Source: Bacillus sp. IITD106 (GTDB taxonomy: Bacteria > Bacillota > Bacilli > Bacillales > Bacillaceae_C). Taken from it: a stretch of 64,000 nt of DNA. The notes beneath the pieces are model-generated. The model was given only the letters and a program-made list of their open reading frames with translations. It was not told where the DNA came from and searched no databases. The position numbers and the translations under genes were made by a program. The DNA lies in contig NZ_JAIAZY010000006.1 of NCBI RefSeq assembly GCF_019459225.1, positions 86,164 to 150,163 of the forward strand, given 5' to 3'. Shown piece by piece: positions 1-8,109 of the stretch. Within the stretch, counting starts at the first letter, position 1. Each line of letters opens with the position of its first letter.

Positions 1-33
1 TTGCAAATATGATAAAAAATCATTTTTAATCAA
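1..33 (-). CDS. Possible 5' end of a gene running off the left edge
   Basis: A strong AAGGAGG ribosome binding site on the minus strand at about 43-49 sits 9 bases before a TTG codon (31-33). The 11 codons from there to the window edge contain no stop. Nothing of the product can be recognised. It may equally be a chance match. Confidence 0.2.
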   Translation of the reverse strand, partial: MIKNDFLSYLQ

Positions 34-194
34 TTTTTTAAACCTCCTTGCTCGCCCAATCTGGATTTTAAAAAGATTTGCGTTTTATGATTGGGGCCAT
101 CATTCAATCTTACTTGGAATAACGATTTTTGTAACCTACCGTTCATCTGTTATTCATATAAGACTCCTATACTCATGATAAGGAGGAGATATGA

Positions 195-656
195 ATGTTT
201 AAATACTGGTTATTCTTGCACTTTGCAGGGGTCTCGATTTGGACGGGTTCTCTTTTGGCTGTGACCATAATATTAATCATGATGAAAAAACATCTTGGTT
301 CAAAAGAGTTGTCAACAATTGTGAAAAAGTTGACGAAGATTGTAAATACACTCGTTCATCCGAGTGCATTTTTCGTTTTACTAAGTGGTATTTTCATGAT
401 TATTGCGATGAATTTTGGAGATTCACCCAAACCATTCTATTTGGAGTTTATGGAACGGATCGGCGGAGTGACGGTTCTCTTCACGATTATTGCCGTAAGT
501 ATATTTGGGCGTAGAGTTGTAAAAAAATTCAACTTGCTTGAAAAAGAAGGCAGTGTCATCACGCATCCAAGGAGTATTAATACGTATATAACATCGATGC
601 TACTTTCGGTTTTATTAGTTTTTGTGGTAATCTTTGTTGTCAGTTTCAGATTCTAA
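195..656 (+). CDS. Small four-helix membrane protein, CopD/DUF2269-like
   Basis: A 153-residue integral membrane protein with four hydrophobic segments at about residues 3-28, 52-75, 85-104 and 130-152. The first helix holds His9 in an LHFAGVSIWTG motif and the second begins at HPS (His56). Paired helix histidines of this sort occur in CopD-like and DUF2269 membrane proteins, which may bind haem or copper; that assignment is inferred from pattern only. The AGGAGG at 181-186 lies 8 bases before the ATG at 195. An ATG at 191 is closed by a stop after three codons, so it is not used. The gene stands alone and ends at a terminator shared with the convergent kinase gene. Confidence 0.6.
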   Translation: MFKYWLFLHFAGVSIWTGSLLAVTIILIMMKKHLGSKELSTIVKKLTKIVNTLVHPSAFFVLLSGIFMIIAMNFGDSPKPFYLEFMERIGGVTVLFTIIAVSIFGRRVVKKFNLLEKEGSVITHPRSINTYITSMLLSVLLVFVVIFVVSFRF

Positions 657-658
657 TT

Positions 659-696
659 AAAAAAGCGAAGGACCCACTTGATGTCTTTCGCTTTTT
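659..696. terminator. Bidirectional intrinsic terminator
   Basis: The stem AAAAGCGAAGGAC / GTCTTTCGCTTTT is flanked by an A-run on one side and a T-run on the other, so it can work on both strands. It separates the rightward CopD-like gene from the leftward histidine kinase gene. Confidence 0.8.
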
Positions 697-703
697 ACAT
701 GCA

Positions 704-2077
704 CTATCTTGGTAATCTCACCGTAAATTCTGTTCCTTTTCCAATTTCGCTTTCCACCATTATGGAACCCTCGTGAAGATCAATAATTTTCTTCACAACC
801 GATAATCCAAGGCCGCTGCCGGATTTTGTTCGATTTCGGGATTTATCTCCCATATAAAAGCGATCAAATATTTGTGGCATTTCTTCTTCTGCTATTCCAA
901 TCCCCTTGTCACGCACGTTGACAATAATATCCTTATCTATTGTCGCGTTTACGTAAATGGCCCCATTTTCTTCGGTGAACTTAATACTATTCGTAAGCAA
1001 GTTCATCCATACTTGAAACAATAATTGTCTATCTCCCCGAATCACGAGTTCCGGCAAGTCCAACTCAATCCGCAAGTTTTTCCGGCTCCACTCCCATTCC
1101 GTAAGCAACACAACTTCTCTAATTTGCTCATCGAGACGGAAAGCCTCTTTATTAACGGCCTTTACTTCTTTATCGAGAGAGGAAAGCATTAGCAATTGTT
1201 TACTAAGAGAGGATAAACGGCTTGTCTCTTTTTCGATGATTTCTAGGTAACGGTCTGCTTCCTCCTCACTTATCACCTTCGAGCGAATCGCTTTCGAAAA
1301 TCCTTGTATGGAGGTGAGCGGCGATTGAATTTCATGCGACACATTCGAAACAAATTCAAGGCGCATATCATCTAATTTTTTCAGTGATTTTGCCATCCGT
1401 TCAAAGTTCTTTGCTAATGCCCCGATTTCATCTGATCGCTGACTATCAAGTGTAATATCATAATTTCCACTTGCAACTTTTCTAGTAGCTTTCGTTAGTC
1501 TTTTAATTGGCCGGACGAGGAAAGTTGCGAAAACGACAATCAAGACCATACTAATTAAAAAAGTTAGCCCTAATATTAAACTAAAAACAATTCGCATTTC
1601 GCCAAACTGCTTTTCGACATTTGGCCGGACAAACAGTGCTTCTGTCTCGCCTCCAACCTTAATTGGAACACCAATACTATTTTTTAAGTCATCCTTAAAA
1701 AATCCTGTTACAAATAGATTGCTTTTAAACGTGCTAATTCCATGGTACGTTTGTCCATCCAACACTGATTGAATAATAGACTCATCTAAATCATATTGAC
1801 GAAATGGATCTCCGAACTTCCTTCCATTCATATGTTGATCAACTAAGTATAGTTGAAAATTCATATTCGCCACACTTGTTAAAAAATCATCAATCTCCAT
1901 TTCGGCGGAGTTTTCATAAAGATAAACCATTTCATTTGCAATTTCTTTTATTTTTTCCTCGTTATATTCTTTAAGCTTTACATGGTAATAAATATTAGAA
2001 AATAAGAATGCAATGATGCCACTTACGAGTGCAACCAACATAAACGTCAAAACGATCCGTACATACAGTGTTTTCAT
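704..2077 (-). CDS. Membrane sensor histidine kinase (OmpR-partner type)
   Basis: A 457-residue sensor kinase. In order: an N-terminal membrane helix (about 7-30), an extracellular sensor region (about 31-160), a second helix (about 161-187), a HAMP linker (about 188-240), a HisKA domain with phosphoacceptor His248 in the motif SHEIQSP, and a C-terminal ATPase with an N box (NLLTNSIKF), a DKGIGI G1 box and a GSGLGLSVV G2 box. It overlaps the response regulator gene by 4 bases (ATGA), so the two are co-translated. The signal sensed is unknown. Since the upstream genes on the same strand encode an MMPL exporter and a CtaG-like protein, a cell-envelope or lipid stress role is plausible but inferred. 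Confidence 0.9.
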   Translation of the reverse strand: MKTLYVRIVLTFMLVALVSGIIAFLFSNIYYHVKLKEYNEEKIKEIANEMVYLYENSAEMEIDDFLTSVANMNFQLYLVDQHMNGRKFGDPFRQYDLDESIIQSVLDGQTYHGISTFKSNLFVTGFFKDDLKNSIGVPIKVGGETEALFVRPNVEKQFGEMRIVFSLILGLTFLISMVLIVVFATFLVRPIKRLTKATRKVASGNYDITLDSQRSDEIGALAKNFERMAKSLKKLDDMRLEFVSNVSHEIQSPLTSIQGFSKAIRSKVISEEEADRYLEIIEKETSRLSSLSKQLLMLSSLDKEVKAVNKEAFRLDEQIREVVLLTEWEWSRKNLRIELDLPELVIRGDRQLLFQVWMNLLTNSIKFTEENGAIYVNATIDKDIIVNVRDKGIGIAEEEMPQIFDRFYMGDKSRNRTKSGSGLGLSVVKKIIDLHEGSIMVESEIGKGTEFTVRLPR

Positions 2078-2754
2078 CCGCTTTTTACCTCTAATTTATA
2101 GCCAAGACCACGAACGGTAATGATTTGAAAATCATCTGTTATATTACGAAAACGCTCGCGTAGCCTTTTAATGTGAACATCGACCGTCCTGCTGTCTCCT
2201 TCAAAATCAGTTCCCCAGATTAGCTGGATAAGTTGATCCCTTGTGTACATCCGATCTGGCTGACTCGCTAGCTGGGCGAGTAGTTGAAATTCCTTAAGCG
2301 GCAAAACAAAGCTTTGACCGCTTATTTTCACTTCGTAATTATTACGGTCAATCACGGTATCATTCATTGTAATAATATTATCAGATACCATTTGATATCG
2401 ACGCAGCAGGGCACGAATCCGAAAAAGAAGTTCTTCCGGCTCAAATGGTTTTACAACATAATCATCTGTACCAGATAAAAACCCCTTCGCCTTATCTTCC
2501 ATTTCACCTTTAGCTGTTAGCAAAATTACCGGAATATCATAATATTTACGGATTTCCTCACATAATTCCCAGCCATTTTTTCCAGGCATCATTACATCCA
2601 CAATTGCCAAGTGAACTTGTTCCGCTTCAAGCAGTTCAGACGCTTCATTTCCATCTGCGGCTTCTATGACCGTAAAGCGCTCTTTTTGTAAATAAAGTCG
2701 CAATAATTCTCGAATATGTGGATCATCATCAACGATTAAAATATGTGTATGCAT
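2074..2754 (-). CDS. OmpR/PhoB-family response regulator
   Basis: A 226-residue regulator with a receiver domain (about 4-115) and a winged-helix DNA-binding domain (about 130-224). The acidic pair D9/D10, the phosphoacceptor Asp53 (in VDVMMPGKNG) and a conserved Lys in VVKPFEP are all visible. The C-terminal half has the family pattern TVDVHIKRLRERF. It is followed with a 4-base overlap by its kinase. Members of this family bind direct repeats with an 11-bp period, and such a repeat lies in the promoter of the MMPL gene at the head of this cluster (5811-5830), making that the likely target. Confidence 0.93.
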   Translation of the reverse strand: MHTHILIVDDDPHIRELLRLYLQKERFTVIEAADGNEASELLEAEQVHLAIVDVMMPGKNGWELCEEIRKYYDIPVILLTAKGEMEDKAKGFLSGTDDYVVKPFEPEELLFRIRALLRRYQMVSDNIITMNDTVIDRNNYEVKISGQSFVLPLKEFQLLAQLASQPDRMYTRDQLIQLIWGTDFEGDSRTVDVHIKRLRERFRNITDDFQIITVRGLGYKLEVKSG

Positions 2755-2801
2755 AATAGGACTTCCTTTTTCTTTTAAATGTACTCGATTAATAGTAGAA
2801 A

Positions 2802-3530
2802 TTAAAGCTGATGGTTGAAATGAGAGATAAGCATGAGTCCAAATTTATGCAAACCCATCATAATGACTCCACCTGCAATCTGATCAAATCTTGGATTGAT
2901 TTTGAAGTCAAATAAATCCGCCACATTTATATTCTCCGGCAAACAAAGACTTAATGTTAGTCCTTGTAAAAATGGGTTCGCTATTCCTCCCATCAAGCCA
3001 TTTATGATAAACAATAAGCACGCGGGAGTTAAAAGCAATCCACTTAATACAGCAAAACGTTTATCCCTCATCTTTACAATCGGCCACCACATGAGGATCG
3101 CTAAAGCAAATAGGAATACGGTATACCCTTTGTGTAAAAAGGAGAATTGATACAGGGTTTGCAAGAAAATTGGCAAATGATAGAGAAAAAACAAAATGGT
3201 AAATAAAATTAATGCAAGGTACGATAGAACTTTCACTTTAAACTTAAATGGAATTCCAAGTAAAAACAACGGCGGAACAATAAAATAAAGGATACTCATT
3301 TGAATCATATGAAAACTGAATGAGAGATGGCTAATGAGAGACAATGGACTCCCTAACATAAGGAAAAAAAAGCTCAGGCTAATGAAAAAAAGAATCGGTC
3401 TTACATGATAGATTTTTATATTCGTAAAATGCTTAAGTAAGAGAGCATATAAAATAGCCACGATTGCGAGAATAAATAATAACAGGAAGTTCCACTCTAG
3501 TTGACCTTCAAGCAATACGCTATTGAACAT
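2802..3530 (-). CDS. CtaG-like membrane protein (caa3 oxidase assembly family)
   Basis: A 242-residue protein with about six or seven membrane segments. Its overall layout, including a helix with FHMIQMSILYFIVPPLFLLG, resembles the CtaG family, which helps copper delivery to caa3-type cytochrome oxidase. It is shorter than the roughly 300 residues typical for Bacillus CtaG, and no oxidase genes are in the window. It lies between the MMPL exporter and the two-component genes, on the same strand with gaps of 60 and 47 bases, so it is probably in their operon. The family call is moderate; the role here is uncertain. Confidence 0.6.
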   Translation of the reverse strand: MFNSVLLEGQLEWNFLLLFILAIVAILYALLLKHFTNIKIYHVRPILFFISLSFFFLMLGSPLSLISHLSFSFHMIQMSILYFIVPPLFLLGIPFKFKVKVLSYLALILFTILFFLYHLPIFLQTLYQFSFLHKGYTVFLFALAILMWWPIVKMRDKRFAVLSGLLLTPACLLFIINGLMGGIANPFLQGLTLSLCLPENINVADLFDFKINPRFDQIAGGVIMMGLHKFGLMLISHFNHQL

Positions 3531-3590
3531 GCTCCCCCCTCCTTACGTGAGCACGAATTTATTCATTTTATGTTTCATTATTTCTAGAAA

Positions 3591-5774
3591 TTACACCCGC
3601 TTCTTGTCCTTATGTGTCAAAATTAAAATGGAAGGCAAGAAAATTCCTCGAATTAAAAACGTATCAAGTAAAATCCCCATCGCCATCGTAAATCCGAATA
3701 AAAATAATTCTTGTAAAGGTTGAGTCATTAAAACCGCGAAGGTTGCAGCCAATATGAGTCCTGCCGAGGAAATGACCCCACCTGTTAAAGCGACACCTTT
3801 TCCAACAGCCTCTTTCCAAGGAAGGCTTTGTGACTCTTCACGTATTCGAGAAACGAGCATGATATTATAGTCGATTCCAAGAGCCACCATGAAAACAAAC
3901 GTGTACACAGGAAGACGGTAGCTAATTGCATCAAATCCCATCCAATGATGAAAAATCCACCAACCAAATCCGAGCGTCGAAAAGTAGGATAGCAAAATGG
4001 TCGACATCATTAAAATTGGCAATAATACAGAATGCGTTTGGAAGCCAAGAATGAACGTAAGTAAAATCGTCACTAGTGAGAATAAGACTATCATATCCCG
4101 CTCGTTCATTTGCCTTACATCCACTTGTTGCGCCGTTTGTCCCGCAAAATGCATCTTTACATCTTTTGAAGAAAAACCATTCTCTTTTAACAATGTATCA
4201 GCTGAATCACGCAGCCTTTGTACCGTGTCGAGCGCTTCCGTATCGTATGGATTATCCTTCAAAATCAGCTGAATTCGAATCGCTTTTTCGGACTTAGATA
4301 AAAAGTTTCGAGGCAGTTTGCTCTGATCGGTAATAACAGGAGTAACCGAGCTAACGCCTTTTTGACCTTCTAAATCTTCAACAAGATTGTTTACATTTGT
4401 GAAAAAATCATCGTTTAACACAAATTCGTTGTTTGATTGCAAAACAATATTTACAGGTGCCAATTCTCCCGCAGGATAATTTTTCTCAAGAAGTTCAAAC
4501 CCCTGCCTTGACGGCATATCCTCCGGAAATGATTTTAAAAGGTTAAAAGAATACTTCATAGATGAGAAGTTAAAGACACCAACTAATAAAACGATAAGCA
4601 AAGTTCCAGCTAAGAATGCAGGACGCCGTATAACGAGCTGGCTAATTTTATTCCAGATGCCTATTTTCACCTTATCCTGACTTATAACCTTTGGAACAAA
4701 TGGCCAAAACGCTTTTCTGCCCATTAATGCAAAAATACTTGGAATAAGTGTCAATCCTGCAAGCAAAATCACGATAACCGCAACTGAAAAAACCGGCGCG
4801 AAATGATTATATGGTTGGAATACGGTGACAAATAGCGTTAGCATCGCTAGAAATACTGTTCCACCACTAAATACGATGGGCTCCGAAACATGAAAGATGG
4901 CTTCTCCCATTGCAGCGTATTTAGATTCTCGTCTTTTTAATTCCTCACGATATCTAGAAAAAACAAATAAGCTATAATCTGTTAAAACTGCAAATAACAG
5001 CACGAGCATAATCGATATCGCGGAACTATCCACTGTAAACCAGCCATATTTTCCGGATAAACCTAAAATACGATCCACCACTCCATAGACAATTCCCGCG
5101 ATTAAAAGTGGTGTAATCGCAAGTAGTGGCGAGCGATAAATCAAGATTAAAATGACAAAAATCAATCCTACAGTCGCAAGCATCAATACGAGGTCCGCAT
5201 TTTTAAACAAAGAAATCGTATCGGCTGAAATCCCGGCTGGACCGGTAATTTCAAATTGCATTCCCTTAAGCCCGATTTCATTAACTTTATCCCTAACCTG
5301 GTCCAATGTCTTAAGGGCGATATCAGAATCCAAGTCAGACTCTAGTGAAATATTAAAAAGCAGAGTTGATCCATCTTCGGAAAACATCTCATCTTGAACA
5401 TTTGCCGGAAATTGATGGAACGGCAATGCACTAATGATCTGTTTAGGCTTTTTATCAGAAGATAACCACTCACTTAGTTTAGTTATCTTTTCACGATCTT
5501 CACTTGTAATTTCCCCATCCCGATGGAAAACAAGAAGTGCTGGTGTTCCGTCATTATTGGAAAACTGCTGTTTTAAAACGTGGTCAGCAATTTCCGAAGG
5601 GCTGTCCCCTCTTACACTTGCTTCTTTACTATTCACAGCAAATTCCTTCGCACCTGGTGCAAATAAACTGAATAACAAAACTGCGAGAAGCCACGATACT
5701 AAGGTAATTTTTGCTCCATTTGGGCTACTCGCAAACTTAACTAGCTTTCGAAATGGTCGAAGCATAACATTCAT
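3591..5774 (-). CDS. MMPL/RND-family membrane exporter (YdfJ-like)
   Basis: A 727-residue transporter with two repeats of one helix, a large extracytoplasmic domain (about 40-190 and 400-530) and a block of five helices, which is the MMPL layout with 12 predicted membrane segments. Motifs include LTDYSLFVFSRYREE in the first half and ALGIDYNIMLVSRIREE in the second; the Asp-Tyr pairs in these helices belong to the proton relay of RND exporters. Length and layout match B. subtilis YdfJ. The ribosome binding site TAGGAGATGA directly precedes the ATG. It is the first gene of the cluster that runs on into ctaG-like, regulator and kinase. The substrate is unknown; lipids or hydrophobic drugs are usual for the family. 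Confidence 0.88.
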   Translation of the reverse strand: MNVMLRPFRKLVKFASSPNGAKITLVSWLLAVLLFSLFAPGAKEFAVNSKEASVRGDSPSEIADHVLKQQFSNNDGTPALLVFHRDGEITSEDREKITKLSEWLSSDKKPKQIISALPFHQFPANVQDEMFSEDGSTLLFNISLESDLDSDIALKTLDQVRDKVNEIGLKGMQFEITGPAGISADTISLFKNADLVLMLATVGLIFVILILIYRSPLLAITPLLIAGIVYGVVDRILGLSGKYGWFTVDSSAISIMLVLLFAVLTDYSLFVFSRYREELKRRESKYAAMGEAIFHVSEPIVFSGGTVFLAMLTLFVTVFQPYNHFAPVFSVAVIVILLAGLTLIPSIFALMGRKAFWPFVPKVISQDKVKIGIWNKISQLVIRRPAFLAGTLLIVLLVGVFNFSSMKYSFNLLKSFPEDMPSRQGFELLEKNYPAGELAPVNIVLQSNNEFVLNDDFFTNVNNLVEDLEGQKGVSSVTPVITDQSKLPRNFLSKSEKAIRIQLILKDNPYDTEALDTVQRLRDSADTLLKENGFSSKDVKMHFAGQTAQQVDVRQMNERDMIVLFSLVTILLTFILGFQTHSVLLPILMMSTILLSYFSTLGFGWWIFHHWMGFDAISYRLPVYTFVFMVALGIDYNIMLVSRIREESQSLPWKEAVGKGVALTGGVISSAGLILAATFAVLMTQPLQELFLFGFTMAMGILLDTFLIRGIFLPSILILTHKDKKRV

Positions 5775-5798
5775 CTCCTACAATTTAAGGTCAGCCTT

Positions 5799-5830
5799 AT
5801 TGTAGGAATTGAATATGAACGGAATATGAA
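5799..5830 (-). promoter_or_regulatory. Promoter with 11-bp direct repeat upstream of the MMPL gene
   Basis: On the minus strand two copies of TTCATATTC lie 11 bp apart (5822-5830 and 5811-5819), and a TACAAT -10 box follows at 5799-5804. With a 17-bp spacer the -35 position falls inside the upstream repeat and has no good match to TTGACA. This is the arrangement of promoters activated by PhoB/OmpR-type regulators. The regulator encoded at 2074-2754 is the natural candidate; that link is inferred. Confidence 0.55.
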
Positions 5831-5971
5831 TAGGAGATTTCGTTTTAAAAAAGTGCTAGTTTCTTGCCAATTGCTTACGTTTTATAGGTTTGTAAATGAA
5901 ATATAGGTCTAGTTGGCGTTCCTACTGGATCCCTATCGATATAAACAAGAGTTATGCTATTTCCGTTAGAA

Positions 5972-6007
5972 AAACGAAGGACGCACTCTTTATTCATTCG
6001 TGCGCCC
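5972..6007 (-). terminator. Intrinsic terminator after the GNAT gene
   Basis: On the minus strand the stem GGGCGCAC / GTGCGTCC is followed by TTCGTTTTT. It lies 45 bases past the stop codon of the acetyltransferase gene. Confidence 0.6.
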
Positions 6008-6051
6008 ACCCAAGCAAAAAAAGTTTATGCCCTTACATCAAGATTCTACTG

Positions 6052-6591
6052 CTATCTAAATTCTTTTTGAAATACGACAAACTTGCAAGGGATAGCTAGT
6101 AACTTCGCCAATTTTGGAATTGAAGCATCAACGGTTTCCGTATAAACCGGATAATAGCCGATACGGGAATACCAATTTTCCAAGATAACTTTTGCGGGGT
6201 GAGAACCTTTTCGAGGAACTAACAATTCAAGTTGCATCTTACGAAGTTGTTCATTTTGGCACTTCTGTTCAGCAAAGCGGATTAACTCTCGTCCAATCCC
6301 AGTCCCTTGGTATTCGTCGTCTACGGCTAGCATTCCGAATTCTCCCGTTTCTTGGTCAATTCTCCTGACACGAACACATCCAACAATTTGTCCTATTAAC
6401 CGAGCTACAGCAATCTCACCTCTGCTAGTGAACTCTGCTATTTCTACCACTGTCGTACGGGCTGCCCCGTGCTTCCAAAGACTTTCCTCAGATGCGGCAT
6501 ACACACGGTTTACAATATTCGTAATCCGCTCCATATCTCCTATATTGGCACTCTCATTACAAGGCAACATTTGTATTTCTATTGGCTGCAT
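6052..6591 (-). CDS. GNAT-family N-acetyltransferase
   Basis: A 179-residue single-domain GNAT protein. The central strand LAVDDEYQGTGIGRELIRFAE holds the acetyl-CoA pyrophosphate-binding motif (Q/R-x-x-G-x-G/A), preceded by the usual strand VGCVRVRRI and followed by LQLELLV-type and YSRIGYYPVY segments. The substrate cannot be read from the sequence. The gene is monocistronic, with its own terminator downstream and an AT-rich 5' region upstream. Confidence 0.85.
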   Translation of the reverse strand: MQPIEIQMLPCNESANIGDMERITNIVNRVYAASEESLWKHGAARTTVVEIAEFTSRGEIAVARLIGQIVGCVRVRRIDQETGEFGMLAVDDEYQGTGIGRELIRFAEQKCQNEQLRKMQLELLVPRKGSHPAKVILENWYSRIGYYPVYTETVDASIPKLAKLLAIPCKFVVFQKEFR

Positions 6592-6764
6592 AAATAAGCG
6601 ATACCTCCTTATCCCTGTAGAGATTAATTGAGCTGTACGGAATATGCTTAAATCTAGCTATATATTAATAAATCCCCGCTTTTATAATAATCTTATCTGT
6701 ATACTTTCTAATTCTAGCATAGTACCAACTGGGCACTTCTAAAAATTAGTCTCAAACACAAAAA

Positions 6765-6795
6765 AAGAGCGCAATCTTCTTAAATCGCACCCTTT
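6765..6795 (-). terminator. Intrinsic terminator after the 6870-7937 gene
   Basis: On the minus strand GGGTGCGAT pairs with ATTGCGCTC (with G-U pairs) and is followed by a run of seven T. Confidence 0.65.
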
Positions 6796-6869
6796 AATCG
6801 AAAGCTTGTATATTAATCTGTTTTGAATTATGTTTTTAGTTTTTGGATAAAGATTTAGATCTGGTTTAA

Positions 6870-7937
6870 CTAGAGATTATTTATCGAAATTCGTTCTTTC
6901 AATGCCTCATGAAACATCTTGGGATTATCCAGTCGTATCGCCACTCTAGTATATTTCTTTTCAATCCCTAGGAAAAGTGTCGCGTGGCAAGGTTTTTTTA
7001 ATTCAAGAATCATATGCGGATGGACGGGTTCAAAGTCTTTTGCAATAAAATCAATCGTTGTATTGGTATCTATTTTTTTCTCTAACAAATTTGGATCCAT
7101 CGTAATAGTCTCTATATCATCCAATGACAATACCATTTTTTTCGCCAATCCTAGAGATAGATACAAGTGATGATCCGTCATTTTTACTGGATTCAGGCGT
7201 ACAACCTGTATATCGCCGATGAAAAACACAACTGTGTAAACATTCAATATTAACACCAGTATTGATAACCATAAGGACTTTTCATGCAGCCACCAATGAA
7301 TTCCGACTGTTTCAATAACGATGGCATGAATGAGCATCATTTGAAATGCAATTAAGCTTGAATTTTTATGCAGGGTGAAATATTGTTCGCCTATTGGTGG
7401 TTTTTTCCTCCATGACGATAATGCATAATAAACCATTAGGAACTCTGATGCTATTATTTGCACAATTGGGTGTTTGCGAACTTTATCTTCCATAACAGCT
7501 GGTAAGGAAAACAACAAACTTTTATCACTCGTGCGTACTTGATGAATGATGGCTGGCGTATAACGCACTAGCATGAAAAGCAAAGTTAATTCCAGCAATA
7601 CTAATAATCCTTCAATTGCAAAACCTATATAGGATACTGCCACAAAAGGTTCAAAGTGCTTTGTCGGAATTAAAAACCTAGCAAAAATTAAACCTCCAGC
7701 CATCAAAATGATGAAATGTTTTACGGAAAATTTCTTTTTTCTGCTAATTGCTAACATTAAAAGCGGAGCAACAATCGCTAAATCAAGTAAAGAACCAAGT
7801 ATGACCCATTTTGTTTCCTCAGGTAATACCATTGGAGAAATAGGTGATCTGTATAATACAAAATTTGAAACAAGCACTAGTACTAATAAGAACATCCATA
7901 TATAGCTTTTCTTATCATGCTGCCAAGTAGCTGTCAC
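6870..7937 (-). CDS. Uncharacterised polytopic membrane protein with a C-terminal soluble domain
   Basis: A 355-residue protein with about seven or eight hydrophobic segments up to residue 245, then a soluble C-terminal domain of about 105 residues made of short alternating strands. The tail, from VVRLNPVKM onward, could be a bacterial PH-like fold, but that is only a visual impression. Similar proteins in Bacillus genomes are often labelled beta-carotene 15,15'-monooxygenase, which I see no catalytic motif to support. It is monocistronic and lies between proS and the GNAT gene. I do not recognise a function. Confidence 0.7.
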   Translation of the reverse strand: MTATWQHDKKSYIWMFLLVLVLVSNFVLYRSPISPMVLPEETKWVILGSLLDLAIVAPLLMLAISRKKKFSVKHFIILMAGGLIFARFLIPTKHFEPFVAVSYIGFAIEGLLVLLELTLLFMLVRYTPAIIHQVRTSDKSLLFSLPAVMEDKVRKHPIVQIIASEFLMVYYALSSWRKKPPIGEQYFTLHKNSSLIAFQMMLIHAIVIETVGIHWWLHEKSLWLSILVLILNVYTVVFFIGDIQVVRLNPVKMTDHHLYLSLGLAKKMVLSLDDIETITMDPNLLEKKIDTNTTIDFIAKDFEPVHPHMILELKKPCHATLFLGIEKKYTRVAIRLDNPKMFHEALKERISINNL

Positions 7938-8027
7938 AATATCACCTCTTCTTTTTCTTTAATTGTAGCTTATTCAGAAATGGTTTAGCGTTTCATCTTT
8001 GTCAACTTATTGAAAAAATTCCAATCT

Positions 8028-8059
8028 TAAAAAAACGCATTCCTGCTTTAGGAATGCGC
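8028..8059 (-). terminator. Intrinsic terminator after proS
   Basis: On the minus strand GCGCATTCCT / AGGAATGCG encloses a short AAAGC loop and is followed by a run of seven T. It lies about 50 bases past the proS stop codon. Confidence 0.85.
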
Positions 8060-8109
8060 TCTATTTATGGAGACTTCTAGCTCATTGTGGAATACTTCCC
8101 GATAGCTGA

